A stretch of DNA of 64,000 bases from Prochlorococcus marinus XMU1419 (GCF_017695955.1 NZ_JAAORO010000001.1:124001-188000); one strand, 5' to 3'. Positions 1-9,864 are shown, numbered from the stretch's first letter. The notes: generated by a model from the letters alone, not told the origin. Translations and numbers: made by a program.

Positions 1-669
1 CAAGCATTAGCTCTTCAATATTCACCAGATTTAATACTCTTAGATTTAATGCTACCTAGTGTTGATGGATTAACTTTATGCCAGAGACTAAGAAGAGATG
101 AAAGAACATCAAATATACCAATTTTGATGATAACTGCATTAGGCGGTCTTAAAGATAAAGTTACTGGGTTTAATTCTGGAGCAGATGATTACATTACTAA
201 ACCATTCGACCTAGAAGAATTACATGTACGTATAAAAGCTTTATTAAGAAGGACCAATAGAGCGCAATTGAATTCAAGTAATCAGCAAGAAATATTAAAT
301 TATGGCCCTTTAACTCTTGTTCCGGAAAGATTTGAAGCTATCTGGTTTGAATCTCCTGTTAGGTTAACTCATCTTGAATTTGAGCTGCTACATTGTCTCT
401 TGCAGAGGCATGGTCAAACTGTATCGCCAGCATTAATACTAAAAGAGGTTTGGGGATACGAACCTGATGATGATATTGAGACAATAAGGGTTCATATTAG
501 ACACTTACGCACTAAGCTTGAACCTGATCCACGTAAACCTATTTATATAAAAACTGTATATGGTGCTGGGTATTGTCTTGAGTTACCTATTGGTTCTCAA
601 GTGGAAACTGCTAAGCAAGAATTTATTCAAGCAAAAAATCCTGATTTGATAAATTCTGCAGTGGATTAA
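1..669 (+). CDS. rpaA: RpaA-type response regulator (5' end outside window)
   Basis: OmpR/PhoB-class response regulator whose start lies left of the window. The visible part opens inside the receiver domain, with the phosphoacceptor Asp at bases 43-45 in a LLDLMLPS context. A conserved ITKPF motif with the switch Lys follows, and then a winged-helix DNA-binding domain containing VWGYEPDDD and VYGAGY. The sequence resembles cyanobacterial RpaA, the output regulator that receives phosphate from SasA/CikA and links the circadian clock (or its remnant in Prochlorococcus) and light to global transcription. No kinase is adjacent. The stop codon overlaps the 3' end of the convergent holB by four bases. 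Assignment to RpaA rather than RpaB rests on the divergent linker and C-terminal domain and on the holB-tmk neighbourhood. Confidence 0.85.
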   Translation, partial: QALALQYSPDLILLDLMLPSVDGLTLCQRLRRDERTSNIPILMITALGGLKDKVTGFNSGADDYITKPFDLEELHVRIKALLRRTNRAQLNSSNQQEILNYGPLTLVPERFEAIWFESPVRLTHLEFELLHCLLQRHGQTVSPALILKEVWGYEPDDDIETIRVHIRHLRTKLEPDPRKPIYIKTVYGAGYCLELPIGSQVETAKQEFIQAKNPDLINSAVD

Positions 670-1634
670 CCTCGTGTATTTTCCATTGAAATTTTTAAAA
701 AAGTAATCTCCCATGCCAGTCTTGGTTGAATATTTTTTCTTAAGAGGATCTTTAAATTTTCAAGTTTTTTAATTAAACCGATATTTTTCGTTTTTCTCCA
801 CCAAATAGTTTGAATTAAATTTACTAAACAAATCTGTTGAAAAATTTCTAACTTTTCAGATATTGATTTAGATATTTCTAATATTTCCAAACTATTTTTT
901 ATTGGAGAATCCATTTTACTTATTATTTCATTTGAAAAATCATTCAAAATTTGAATATTTTGCAATAATTGATTTGGAGATCCATTTGCAGAGTTTATTA
1001 AATCTTCAAATTTTAATTTTGTATGAATATTTAATTTAGAATTATCTAGATATTCTTTCAAAATAGACTTTATTTGTATACCAGAAAAAGATCGAAATCT
1101 GACGATTTGACACCTTGAGATGATCGTATCTAAGAGAAGGTTTAATTTAGACGTTAGTAAAATGAAAATGCCATTATTAGGTTCTTCTAAGGTTTTTAAA
1201 AGGCAATTTGAGGCAGCTTCGTTTAAGAGGTGTGCATCAATAATTAAAACAATTTTTTTTTCTGAGTTTATTGATTTTTGACTAAGAAAAGTTTTGATAT
1301 TCCGTATTTGAGCAATTTTAATAATTTCAGACCCACTTTTTATTGTTTTTTCAAGATCGGAACTTCCTGAATTTTTAGATTTATAAAGAGAATCAGGTTC
1401 AACAATTAAAAAATCAGGATGGTTATTGTTTGTAATTTTCTCTTCAACATTTTCTTTTGGCGAAGACTGTTTGAAAATCTCTTTTATAAATTGCAGAGCA
1501 GTTTGTTTCTTTCCTAATCCTTCTGCACCATAAAATATATATCCATTAGCAAATGTTTTGTTTTTAATTATGTTGTTAAGACAGATATCGACTTCTTCAT
1601 GCAAGAAAAAATTATTTTTTTTAATCTCAATCAT
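666..1634 (-). CDS. holB: DNA polymerase III delta-prime subunit
   Basis: Clamp-loader AAA+ subunit of the replicative polymerase, 322 aa. It has a P-loop-like GAEGLGKK at residues 36-43, a LLKTLEEPN segment at 145-153 and the SRC sensor-1 motif at 173-175, all typical of delta-prime/tau proteins. The zinc-binding cysteines seen in tau/DnaX are absent, and the short, divergent C-terminal half fits delta-prime. The start overlaps the tmk stop by four bases (ATGA), so tmk-holB is a translationally coupled pair; the same linkage is common in many bacteria. The protein is Asn/Lys-rich, as expected from the A+T bias. Confidence 0.88.
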   Translation of the reverse strand: MIEIKKNNFFLHEEVDICLNNIIKNKTFANGYIFYGAEGLGKKQTALQFIKEIFKQSSPKENVEEKITNNNHPDFLIVEPDSLYKSKNSGSSDLEKTIKSGSEIIKIAQIRNIKTFLSQKSINSEKKIVLIIDAHLLNEAASNCLLKTLEEPNNGIFILLTSKLNLLLDTIISRCQIVRFRSFSGIQIKSILKEYLDNSKLNIHTKLKFEDLINSANGSPNQLLQNIQILNDFSNEIISKMDSPIKNSLEILEISKSISEKLEIFQQICLVNLIQTIWWRKTKNIGLIKKLENLKILLRKNIQPRLAWEITFLKISMENTRG

Positions 1635-2269
1635 TTGTTATCAGAAAAATGGTTTAGCAAAGTCTCTTTAATTTGATTAGAAATAGTTTTAATATTTTGT
1701 GAAGCAGATATTACTTTCCAGTTTTTTTGTTTGGCAATTAGTTTGAAGCCTTCATTTACTTTTTCTAAAAATCTCATACCTTCTGATTCTATTCTGTCTG
1801 GGATTTCATTTTTTCTTCGGAATATGCTCTCTTCTGGAGAAATTTCTAAAAAGAAAGTGAGATCAGGATATTCTCCTTGACATACAATAGATTCAATATT
1901 TTGAATTATTTCTAAATTTATATTTCTTCCATACCCTTGATAAGCCAGGGTCGAATCGGAAAATCTATCACTTATTACCCAATCATTGTTATTTAATGCA
2001 GGTGAAATAATTTTGGAAACGTGTTCAGCTCTATCCGCTGAATAAAGCAATAATTCCGCAAGAGATGAAGGCTTGTTTTTTTCATTATTATCAAGGATCA
2101 GTCCTCTAAGTTTTTTCCCTAAAAGACTGCCTCCCGGCTCTCTAGTTGTGATTAATTTAGACCCTTTCTTTATTAGACCACTATTAGGAAGCCATTTAGA
2201 TAGTTCATCTATTTGGGTTGTTTTACCACATCCATCAATACCCTCAATAACGATAAATTTTCCTTTCAT
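1631..2269 (-). CDS. tmk: Thymidylate kinase
   Basis: Phosphorylates dTMP to dTDP with ATP, a required step of dTTP synthesis. The 212 aa protein has the P-loop [10 protein letters not shown] near residue 9, the dTMP-binding REPGG at 43-47 and the DRFSDS motif at 101-106, all diagnostic of the family. Length is normal. It lies directly downstream of the copper-ATPase gene on the same strand (no gap) and upstream of holB, so the three may be read from one transcript. The start is the ATG just inside the 3' end of the ATPase region. Confidence 0.95.
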   Translation of the reverse strand: MKGKFIVIEGIDGCGKTTQIDELSKWLPNSGLIKKGSKLITTREPGGSLLGKKLRGLILDNNEKNKPSSLAELLLYSADRAEHVSKIISPALNNNDWVISDRFSDSTLAYQGYGRNINLEIIQNIESIVCQGEYPDLTFFLEISPEESIFRRKNEIPDRIESEGMRFLEKVNEGFKLIAKQKNWKVISASQNIKTISNQIKETLLNHFSDNK

Positions 2270-4564
2270 TTAATCCAAAGATAAAGCATTAATTACAACT
2301 GTAATTGAGCTAACAGCCATTAATAATGCTGCTAATGAGGGAGTAAGAAGAATACCGTATTTAGGGAACAAAATGCCGGCGGCTAAAGGTATAGCTAGTA
2401 AGTTGTAACCAAAAGCCCATGTTAGATTTTGCTTGATTTTTCTTATGGTTTTTTTTGCAAGATTTAAGGCGTAGGGTAATCCATTTAGTTGATCTCCCAT
2501 CAATACTACATCTGCATTTGCCTTAGCTATTTGAGTACCTGATCCTACTGCAATTCCTAAGTCTGAGCATGCTAAGGCTGGGACATCATTAATACCATCA
2601 CCAATCATTGCTACTTTACTATTAATTTTTAAATTTTCTATAGTCTTAAGTTTCATTTCAGGAAGAAGATCCCATTTTACTTCTGTTTCTTTACAACCAA
2701 TTTTTTTTGCTAAAGCTAAAACTGTTTGTTTCCTATCTCCACTTAAAATATTAATTTTAAATTTGTTTTCTCTTAAATTTTGTACTGTTTTAATTGAATC
2801 ATCTCTGAGTAAATCTCCTAGGAAGATAAAGCCTAATAACTTATCTTTGATACTTACTCCAATAATAGTGTTCGTTTTTGTCTCTTCATTTTCAATAACT
2901 TTTTTTGCATCACTATCAATAATTGTTCCTTTACTTAAAAGCCATTCAATATTTCCAATATTAATAAGTCCATCAATTGACTCTAGTTCTCCAGAAATAC
3001 CTCGACCTGAATAAGTAAAAATTTTTTTTATGGGAAATAAACTTAAATTTTGTTTTTTTGCCTCCTGAATTAAGGCATTTGCGATTGGATGTCTGCTTTC
3101 CTTTTCTAAACTGGCAGCTATTCTCAATAAGAATGAATTATCATAATTATATTTGTAACCAACAATGAAAGGCTTACCTTTTGTCAATGTACCTGTCTTG
3201 TCAAAAATAATGTGATTAATTTTTGAAGCCATCTCAATTTTGTCTCCGCCTTTAAATAAAACTCCTTTTTTTGCTGCTTTACCTGATGCGACAGTTATTA
3301 CAGTTGGGGTGGCTAAACCTAATGCACATGGACAAGCTATTACTAAAACGGCAATTGATAATTGAATGGCTAAACTAAGGAAATTGTCAGCATTACTACC
3401 AAGCGAACTATGAAGTGTATGGTTTGAGTGAGTGAAGAATTGATGATTATGACTTAATAAATCTGGCCAAATTTTTCTTGCACACATCCACCAAAAGAAG
3501 AAAGTTAAAGTAGCAAAAATAAGTACAAAGTAAGTAAATTTGCCTGCAATTTCATCTGCAATTCTTTGGATCCGAGGTTTTCTAGCGTTTACAGACTCAA
3601 TAAGGTTTACAAGTTTTGCAAGAGAAGAATCCCCTCCGACCTTTTGAACTTTAAGTCTAAGAGTTGAATTAAGATTTAAAGATCCACTAGATAGATTTTC
3701 GCCTTCTTTTATCTCGATAGGTTTGGATTCTCCAGTAATATGTGAAACATCAACATATGAATTACCTTGAATAACAATGCAGTCAGCAGGTACTCTATCT
3801 CCTGCTAAAACTTGAATCTCTTGATCAGGTCTTAAAGTGTTAACTCTTATTGATTTGATTTGATTATCTTCAGTGTAGATATTTGCCATTTCAGGTTGAA
3901 GATCTAATAACTCTCCAATGGATGAACCAGTTTGGTATCTTGCTCTTTCCTCTAAGAAACGCCCAATCAATATAAAACCTAAAAGCATAACTGGTTCATT
4001 AAAAAAACAAGGAAAACCAGTAGCAGGAAATATTAGGGATAGAAGACTCGTTGTATATGAGCTAGTTACTCCAAGAGCTACTAAAGAATCCATATCCGGA
4101 CGATTCTTAATGAATGATTTAAATCCATTAATAATTATTACTCTGCCAGGAAATAATAGAGCTAATGTTGCTAATGAAGCGTGAAAAAATATATTACCTA
4201 ATATTGGAGAATTTATATATCTTCCTTCTGCTAGATGACCTAAACCTGAAAATAATAAAAGCAATAAAGCAAAAGTTAATTTTTTCCATTGATTATTCCA
4301 CTTCTTTTTTTTTTCTAATTCTGTCTTATTTATTTTTTTTGAAAAATCATTTATGTAAATCTTTGATGGGAATCCATTCTCTTTTAGATTTTTGAGAACT
4401 GTTTCTATTTTTATATGATTCTGGGTAATTTCAAAATATGCACTTTCAGTTAGTAAGTTAACAGAGACATTTTCAATACCATCGGAATTATTTAATATTT
4501 TTTCAACAGTACTCACACAACCTCCACACTTCATCCCTTTAATGCTTAATTGAATACTTTCCAT
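2270..4564 (-). CDS. Copper-type P1B ATPase (cation transporter)
   Basis: Heavy-metal P-type ATPase of about 764 aa. An N-terminal HMA domain has the metal motif GMKCGGC (Cys 13 and 16). It is followed by pairs of membrane helices, the actuator TGES, the intramembrane CPC in IACPCALGLATPT, the phosphorylation loop DKTGTLTKG, the HP dipeptide in SRHPIANA and the hinge GDGINDVPAL. CPC with one HMA domain points to Cu(I), as in cyanobacterial CtaA/PacS, which feed copper to plastocyanin and cytochrome oxidase or export it. A His-rich loop (five His within 15 residues) precedes the CPC helix. I prefer the ATG at 4564; a GTG three codons upstream (4573) is possible. Which membrane it sits in cannot be told from sequence. 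Confidence 0.88.
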   Translation of the reverse strand: MESIQLSIKGMKCGGCVSTVEKILNNSDGIENVSVNLLTESAYFEITQNHIKIETVLKNLKENGFPSKIYINDFSKKINKTELEKKKKWNNQWKKLTFALLLLLFSGLGHLAEGRYINSPILGNIFFHASLATLALLFPGRVIIINGFKSFIKNRPDMDSLVALGVTSSYTTSLLSLIFPATGFPCFFNEPVMLLGFILIGRFLEERARYQTGSSIGELLDLQPEMANIYTEDNQIKSIRVNTLRPDQEIQVLAGDRVPADCIVIQGNSYVDVSHITGESKPIEIKEGENLSSGSLNLNSTLRLKVQKVGGDSSLAKLVNLIESVNARKPRIQRIADEIAGKFTYFVLIFATLTFFFWWMCARKIWPDLLSHNHQFFTHSNHTLHSSLGSNADNFLSLAIQLSIAVLVIACPCALGLATPTVITVASGKAAKKGVLFKGGDKIEMASKINHIIFDKTGTLTKGKPFIVGYKYNYDNSFLLRIAASLEKESRHPIANALIQEAKKQNLSLFPIKKIFTYSGRGISGELESIDGLINIGNIEWLLSKGTIIDSDAKKVIENEETKTNTIIGVSIKDKLLGFIFLGDLLRDDSIKTVQNLRENKFKINILSGDRKQTVLALAKKIGCKETEVKWDLLPEMKLKTIENLKINSKVAMIGDGINDVPALACSDLGIAVGSGTQIAKANADVVLMGDQLNGLPYALNLAKKTIRKIKQNLTWAFGYNLLAIPLAAGILFPKYGILLTPSLAALLMAVSSITVVINALSLD

Positions 4565-4592
4565 ATTTTTCACGAATGAAGCAAATTAATAC

Positions 4593-4620
4593 TTGACCTT
4601 TTTTTTAACTATAATAATAA
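4593..4620 (+). promoter_or_regulatory. Possible ycf3 promoter
   Basis: TTGACC at 4593-4598 and TAATAA at 4615-4620 are separated by 16 bases, a plausible -35/-10 pair in the 121-base gap between the ATPase start and the ycf3 start. An overlapping perfect TATAAT at 4610-4615 has too short a spacing from TTGACC. Transcription would begin near 4627 and leave a leader of about 60 bases. Inference from consensus only. Confidence 0.35.
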
Positions 4621-4685
4621 ATGTAATAGACTTTTTAAATAGTTATTTTTTAAATTACTATATTAATTTTATTAGTTTTAGCGCG

Positions 4686-5207
4686 GTGCCTAGTAATCAA
4701 AACAGAGACAATTTTATCGACAAAGCTTTTACTGTAATTGCTGAATCAATAGTAAAAATAATGCCTATTGCAGAGAAAGAAAAAAAAGCATATATCTATT
4801 ATAGAGATGGCCTAGCTGCTCAAAATAATGGGGATTATTCTGAAGCATTAGAGTATTACAAAGAGAGTTTACTACTTGAAGAAAATAAAATTGATAGGGG
4901 TGAGACTCTAAAAAATATGGCAATAATATATATGAGTAATGGTGAAGAGGATCTGTCTATTGAAACTTATGAAAAAGCATTATTAGAAAATCCCAAACAG
5001 CCATCATGCCTTAAAAATATAGGTTTGATTTATGAAAAAAGGGGAAGATATGCAGAGCAAAATGGAGATTTAGATCAGAGAGATATTTGGTTTGATAAAG
5101 CTGCCGAAGTCTGGTCTAAAGCAGTGAGATTATATCCAGGAGGTTATCTAGATATTGAGAATTGGTTGAAAAACTCAGGAAGAAGTTCAATCGATATGTA
5201 CCTCTAA
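4686..5207 (+). CDS. ycf3: Photosystem I assembly protein Ycf3
   Basis: TPR protein needed to assemble photosystem I on the thylakoid surface. From the GTG at 4686 it is 173 aa, exactly the size of chloroplast and cyanobacterial Ycf3, and begins with the conserved block around [11 protein letters not shown]. Tetratricopeptide repeats follow ([51 protein letters not shown]). An in-frame TTG at 4593 would add 31 hydrophobic residues, but that codon coincides with a probable -35 element and no homologue I know has such an extension, so I reject it. The gene converges on radA with a five-base gap. Confidence 0.92.
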   Translation: MPSNQNRDNFIDKAFTVIAESIVKIMPIAEKEKKAYIYYRDGLAAQNNGDYSEALEYYKESLLLEENKIDRGETLKNMAIIYMSNGEEDLSIETYEKALLENPKQPSCLKNIGLIYEKRGRYAEQNGDLDQRDIWFDKAAEVWSKAVRLYPGGYLDIENWLKNSGRSSIDMYL

Positions 5208-5212
5208 TTTTT

Positions 5213-6565
5213 TTAACCTGATAAAGAATAGTCGACTGCTTCTTTAATATTGGATATCTCTTTGATATTTATTAAATTTTGAAAATTATTATTTAGTTCA
5301 TCATCTAGTTTTGGCACTACGATATTTTTGATCCCTAGTCTTACGGCTTCCTCTATCTTTGTTCGAAGGTTATTCGATTTTCTAACCTGACCGCTCAAAC
5401 CCAATTCCCCAATAAATGAGCTATCTGCCAGAGGAGGAATATTTTTCAAACTTGATAAAATTGATATTGCTACACCTAGGTCAGATGAGGGATCATTTAT
5501 CTCAAAACCACCACCAGTAGCTATATAACAATCAAATTCAGATAATTTTATACCTACGTGTTTTTCAATAACAGCTAGAATTTGATGTAATCTATTTGTG
5601 CTAATTCCAGTTGTAGTTCGTCTTGGGTTACTATAGAAAGTTTTATTGACTAGTGCTTGTATATCAACTGCTAATGGTCGAGTGCCCTCATTTGTAATCG
5701 TAGTTGTTACACCTGAAATATTTTCTTTATTTGTAAAAATTGAACTTGGGTTTTTAATCTCTCGTAAGCCCTCTTCAAGCATTTCAAAAATCCCAATTTC
5801 AAAGGTTGATCCAAATCGATTCTTTATACTTCTTAGTAATCTATGAGAGGAAATATTATCTCCTTCAAAGTTTATTACTGTATCAACTAAATGCTCTAGA
5901 GTTTTAGGACCAGCTAAAGCACCATCTTTGGTTACATGGCCAATTATTAGAAGAGCGATATTATTGTCTTTGGCGAGATTTTGCAATTCAGATGAACATG
6001 CTCTAACTTGAGAAACCGATCCTGGTGAACTCTCCATTTCATGATTATGGATGGCTTGAATACTATCAATAATTGCGTAACTCGGATTTATACGTTTGAT
6101 CTCTTCAATAATTAGGGATAAATTAGTTTCTGCAAAAATTTTCAAATCAATACTGCTTTGATTTAATCTTTCCCATCTAATTTTTACTTGTTCTAAAGAT
6201 TCTTCTGCAGTTATGTATAAAACTCTCTCATTGAGAGATATTTTTCCTGCTGATTGAAGAACTAATGTGCTTTTACCTATACCTGGTTCACCTCCAAGTA
6301 AAACAACAGATCCGGGTACTATTCCACCTCCAAGAACTCGATCAAATTCTTTAAAACCACTTGTAAATCTTGATATTTTTTTTGATGAAATTTCATTAAA
6401 CGGTATAGATTTCTTAATACTTTTAATATCTTGATGTCTAGATCTCTTGCTTTTAATTTCTTCTACAATGGAATTCCATGAGTTGCAATTTAGACATTTT
6501 CCAAAGTATTGAGAAGTTTCAGTACCGCAATTTTGACAAATAAAGGTCGAAAAGTTGCTAGACAT
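5213..6565 (-). CDS. radA: DNA repair protein RadA
   Basis: RecA-like branch-migration ATPase that helps process recombination intermediates. The 450 aa protein has an N-terminal four-Cys zinc finger (Cys 10, 13, 24, 27), a Walker A motif GEPGIGKST at 92-100, the RadA signature KNRFGS at 248-253 and a C-terminal Lon-protease-like domain (without protease function in this family). Length is standard. It is divergent from rpaB across about 107 bases. Confidence 0.95.
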   Translation of the reverse strand: MSSNFSTFICQNCGTETSQYFGKCLNCNSWNSIVEEIKSKRSRHQDIKSIKKSIPFNEISSKKISRFTSGFKEFDRVLGGGIVPGSVVLLGGEPGIGKSTLVLQSAGKISLNERVLYITAEESLEQVKIRWERLNQSSIDLKIFAETNLSLIIEEIKRINPSYAIIDSIQAIHNHEMESSPGSVSQVRACSSELQNLAKDNNIALLIIGHVTKDGALAGPKTLEHLVDTVINFEGDNISSHRLLRSIKNRFGSTFEIGIFEMLEEGLREIKNPSSIFTNKENISGVTTTITNEGTRPLAVDIQALVNKTFYSNPRRTTTGISTNRLHQILAVIEKHVGIKLSEFDCYIATGGGFEINDPSSDLGVAISILSSLKNIPPLADSSFIGELGLSGQVRKSNNLRTKIEEAVRLGIKNIVVPKLDDELNNNFQNLINIKEISNIKEAVDYSLSG

Positions 6566-6607
6566 TTAGTTTCTCAATAATGTAATTGAACTGGAATGTT
6601 TGGGATA

Positions 6608-6637
6608 TTGCCCCTCTACAAGTTAGATTAGGATAAT
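6608..6637 (+). promoter_or_regulatory. Possible rpaB promoter
   Basis: TTGCCC at 6608-6613 and GATAAT at 6632-6637 with 18 bases between them form a reasonable sigma-70 promoter about 35 bases before the rpaB ATG, in the radA/rpaB divergent gap. Consensus match only. I could not find a paired high-light regulatory (HLR1) repeat here. Confidence 0.3.
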
Positions 6638-6672
6638 AATAAATTCTCTTACTGATTAGCTAATAGAAACAT

Positions 6673-7419
6673 ATGGCTTTATCTAGTCAAACCAAAGAAA
6701 CAATACTGGTCGCTGATGACGAGGCAAGTATTAGAAGAATTCTGGAGACACGTCTTTCCATGATTGGCTACAAAGTTGTAACTGCAAGTGATGGTAAAGA
6801 GGCACTTAAGTTATTTAAAGATTATGAACCCGATTTAGTTGTGCTTGACGTAATGATGCCAAAGTTAGATGGATATGGAGTTTGTCAAGAATTAAGGAAA
6901 GATTCTGATGTTCCAATCGTTATGTTGACTGCATTAGGAGATGTTGCAGATAGGATAACAGGATTAGAATTAGGAGCAGACGATTATGTAGTTAAACCAT
7001 TTAGTCCAAAGGAACTAGAGGCTAGAATTAGGTGTGTTCTAAGAAGAATTGACAAAGAACAAATGCCTGGGATGCCTAATTCAGGTTTAATTTTAGTCAC
7101 AGATATAAAGATTGATACAAATAGGAGACAAGTGTTTAAAAGTGATGAGAGAATTAGACTAACTGGTATGGAATTTAGTCTTTTAGAGCTTTTGGTTAGT
7201 AGGTCAGGAGAGCCATTTAGTAGAGGAGAGATATTGAAAGAGGTTTGGGGATACACACCCGAAAGACACGTAGATACAAGAGTAGTTGATGTACATATAT
7301 CGAGATTAAGGTCAAAACTGGAGGCTGATCCAGCAAATCCTGAATTGATATTAACAGCAAGAGGTACAGGATATCTTTTTCAGCGTATTGTTGATATTGC
7401 ACCTTTTGATGGGAAGTAG
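6673..7419 (+). CDS. rpaB: RpaB response regulator (Ycf27)
   Basis: OmpR-class regulator, 248 aa, essential in cyanobacteria. RpaB represses or activates high-light and photosystem genes through HLR1 sites and partners the kinase NblS (Hik33). Residues 11-125 form the receiver domain, with the acidic pair Asp15/Asp16, the phosphoacceptor Asp59 in VVLDVMMP and the switch Lys in VVKPFSP. A winged-helix domain fills the C-terminal half (VWGYTPERHVD, ARGTGYLF). The stop codon is directly followed by the plsX ATG, so the two may be cotranscribed. Its kinase gene is not in this window. Confidence 0.93.
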   Translation: MALSSQTKETILVADDEASIRRILETRLSMIGYKVVTASDGKEALKLFKDYEPDLVVLDVMMPKLDGYGVCQELRKDSDVPIVMLTALGDVADRITGLELGADDYVVKPFSPKELEARIRCVLRRIDKEQMPGMPNSGLILVTDIKIDTNRRQVFKSDERIRLTGMEFSLLELLVSRSGEPFSRGEILKEVWGYTPERHVDTRVVDVHISRLRSKLEADPANPELILTARGTGYLFQRIVDIAPFDGK

Positions 7420-8784
7420 ATGGGGAAAGAAACTTTACCTAAAATTAACAAGTCCAGAGCTATCAGAAGATTAGTTATTTGGTATAAAAGAAACTCAGCC
7501 GTAACTTCAATAGTAGATACTGCTGCTAGTTCTGCCGCAACGGCTAGTAATGTTGCTAGTAATGTTGCAGGAAATGTTGCAGGAAATGTATTTTCAAGCG
7601 CTGAATCTGTTGTGAATACTGCTAGCAGTGTGGTTTCAAATGCCAGTTCATTGGCCAAGAATACATTGCAGCCATTAGTTTTTGATCCATTAAAAAGGTT
7701 GCAAAATAGCGATAATATTTTAGATAAAGAAGGGGAGTCGCAATCAAATAGGATTTGGATAGCAGTCGATGGCATGGGTGGAGACTATGCTCCAGGTCCA
7801 ATCCTCGAGGGTTGTCTCGAAGCGATAAGTAGATTTCCAATAAATATAAAGTTTGTTGGCAATATTGAAAAAGTTAAAAATTCAGCAGAAAAAATTGGTT
7901 TAGAAGAATTAGTTGAAAAAGAAATAAAAAATAATCGTCTTGAATTAATTGATAGTGGAGAACCTATCGGAATGAATGAAGAGGCTACAGCGGTTAGAAA
8001 AAGGAAAAACGCGAGTATAAATGTTGCTATGGATTTAGTAAGAAAAAATAAAGCACAAGCTGTTTATTCAGCTGGTAATTCAGGAGCAATGATGGCTTCA
8101 GCCATATTTAGAATTGGTAGATTGAAAGGGATTGATAGACCTGCTATAGGGGCATTATTTCCAACAAGGGATCAAACTCGTCCCGTATTAGTTTTAGATG
8201 TTGGAGCTAATACCGACTGTAAACCAACTTATCTTCATCAGTTTGCACTTTTAGGTAATATTTATGCAAAAGATGTCTTGCAAGTGAAAAAACCAAGAAT
8301 TGGCCTTTTAAATATTGGAGAAGAAGAATGCAAAGGTAATGATTTATCCTTAAAAACATATGAATTATTATCTGCTGAAAAAAGTTTTGATTTTGGAGGT
8401 AATTGTGAAGGTCGAGATGTTTTGTCAGGTAATTTTGATGTAGTAGTATGTGATGGGTTTACCGGGAATATATTATTAAAATTTCTTGAATCAGTGGGAG
8501 GCGTATTATTAGATATCTTACGATCAGAGCTTCCAAGAGGGAGGCGGGGAAAAGTTGGTTCAGCTTTTTTAAAAAGTAATTTACTCAGAATAAAGAAAAG
8601 ATTAGATCACGCTGAACATGGTGGTGCCTTATTACTCGGGGTAAACGGTATTTGCGTAATAGGCCATGGTAGCAGTAAGTCTTTATCAGTAGTTAGTGCT
8701 CTTCGCTTGGCTCACTCGGCAGTGAACCATAACGTGATGGAAAATTTAAATCAACTTCAAAAGCTTCAAGTTTTAAATTCTTAA
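7420..8784 (+). CDS. plsX: Phosphate acyltransferase PlsX with an N-terminal extension
   Basis: PlsX makes acyl-phosphate from acyl-ACP, the first step of membrane phospholipid and glycolipid synthesis. The catalytic core starts near residue 111 with RIWIAVDGMGGDYAP and runs to the C terminus, giving the usual size of about 340 aa. The first 110 residues are extra: a basic segment (residues 8-25), then an Ala/Ser/Val/Asn-rich stretch without charge (about 33-80) that includes four A-S/G-N-V units coded by a 12-base tandem repeat. No other ATG upstream of the core gives a better start, and the ATG at 7420 directly follows the rpaB stop. Downstream fabH, fabD and plsC act in the same pathway. 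Confidence 0.92.
   Translation: MGKETLPKINKSRAIRRLVIWYKRNSAVTSIVDTAASSAATASNVASNVAGNVAGNVFSSAESVVNTASSVVSNASSLAKNTLQPLVFDPLKRLQNSDNILDKEGESQSNRIWIAVDGMGGDYAPGPILEGCLEAISRFPINIKFVGNIEKVKNSAEKIGLEELVEKEIKNNRLELIDSGEPIGMNEEATAVRKRKNASINVAMDLVRKNKAQAVYSAGNSGAMMASAIFRIGRLKGIDRPAIGALFPTRDQTRPVLVLDVGANTDCKPTYLHQFALLGNIYAKDVLQVKKPRIGLLNIGEEECKGNDLSLKTYELLSAEKSFDFGGNCEGRDVLSGNFDVVVCDGFTGNILLKFLESVGGVLLDILRSELPRGRRGKVGSAFLKSNLLRIKKRLDHAEHGGALLLGVNGICVIGHGSSKSLSVVSALRLAHSAVNHNVMENLNQLQKLQVLNS
7543..7590 (+). repeat. Four tandem 12-base units inside plsX
   Basis: Units 7543-7554 and 7555-7566 are both GCTAGTAATGTT. Units 7567-7578 and 7579-7590 are GCAGGAAATGTT and the same with a final A. The repeat keeps the reading frame and codes ASNV, ASNV, AGNV, AGNV in the N-terminal extension of PlsX. 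Copy number could vary between strains by slippage without a frameshift. Confidence 0.9.
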
Positions 8785-8838
8785 AACATATTGCGTCAAA
8801 TTTATGTTTGACTTATATAAGTAACAAAAAAAATTCTT

Positions 8839-9846
8839 TTGGAAGGAATCAAGCTTAATCAGATTGGAGTTTCATTTAAAGGAAGTGGAAGTTATGTACC
8901 TGATCAAATATTGACCAATCAAAAAATTAGCCAAAAAGTAGATACTAGTGATGAGTGGATCAAATCCAGAACTGGCATTGCTGAGAGAAGAATTTCTAGT
9001 TCAGGAGATAATGTCACTGAAATGGGCTATAAAGCAGCAAAAACTGCGATATCAATGGCTAATTGGGACATTGAAACTATTGATTTAATTATCTTAGCTA
9101 CCTCTACTCCACATGATTTATTTGGTTCAGCACCGTCTATTCAAGCTAAATTGGGTGCCAATAATGCTGTGGCTTTCGATTTAACTGCAGCATGTAGTGG
9201 TTTTTTATTCGCTTTAATAACAGCCTCACAATTCTTAAAAGGGGGTAGCTTCAAAAGGGCACTTGTTATAGGAGCAGATCAATTGTCAAGCTTTGTTGAT
9301 TGGAATGATAGAAGAAGTTGTATTCTCTTTGGAGATGGTGCTGGTGCATTAGCAATTGAAGCAATAAGTGAATTTGATAATTTTATTGGTTTTGATATGC
9401 AAACTGATGGAGAAAGAGGTTCTTTTCTTAATCTTCCATCAAAAAATAAAATGGATTCCATAATTGATAATGTTAATTTTTTAAGTGGAGGTTTTTCTCC
9501 AATTCAGATGAACGGTCAGGAAGTTTATAAATTTGCAGTTAGAGAAGTCCCCTTAATTCTTGATAAGTTATTTAGAAAAACAAATATCAGTTCTGATGAA
9601 ATTGATTGGCTTGTGTTGCATCAAGCTAATCAAAGAATATTGGATTCTGTAGGAGAAAGGTTAAAAATTTCTAGAAAAAAAATTCTTAGTAATTTAGAAA
9701 ATTATGGAAATACTTCAGCAGCAACAATTCCACTAATGATGGATGAGGCCATAAGAAATAATAAAATTAAACAAAATGATATTATTGCTACAAGTGGATT
9801 TGGGGCTGGGTTAAGTTGGGGTGCAGCCCTCATTAAATGGGGTTAA
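8839..9846 (+). CDS. fabH: Beta-ketoacyl-ACP synthase III
   Basis: Condenses acetyl-CoA with malonyl-ACP to start fatty-acid synthesis. The 335 aa protein carries the full Cys-His-Asn triad: Cys119 in TAACSGFLF, His261 in HQANQR and Asn291 in GNTSAATIP. The start is a TTG at 8839, since no ATG or GTG precedes the conserved N terminus; the next residues already align with the family. It sits between plsX and fabD in a lipid-synthesis run, 54 bases after plsX and 18 before fabD. Confidence 0.95.
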   Translation: MEGIKLNQIGVSFKGSGSYVPDQILTNQKISQKVDTSDEWIKSRTGIAERRISSSGDNVTEMGYKAAKTAISMANWDIETIDLIILATSTPHDLFGSAPSIQAKLGANNAVAFDLTAACSGFLFALITASQFLKGGSFKRALVIGADQLSSFVDWNDRRSCILFGDGAGALAIEAISEFDNFIGFDMQTDGERGSFLNLPSKNKMDSIIDNVNFLSGGFSPIQMNGQEVYKFAVREVPLILDKLFRKTNISSDEIDWLVLHQANQRILDSVGERLKISRKKILSNLENYGNTSAATIPLMMDEAIRNNKIKQNDIIATSGFGAGLSWGAALIKWG

Positions 9847-9864
9847 ACACGAAATAGGATCATT

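Noticed and set aside
4593-4685. TTG start giving Ycf3 an extra hydrophobic N terminus
   Set aside because: The TTG overlaps a probable -35 box, and the GTG at 4686 gives the standard 173-residue Ycf3.
7200-7850. Long open frames on the minus strand across the rpaB/plsX junction
   Set aside because: They are antisense to two certain genes and have no recognisable domain or plausible start; the repeat region keeps the frames open by composition.
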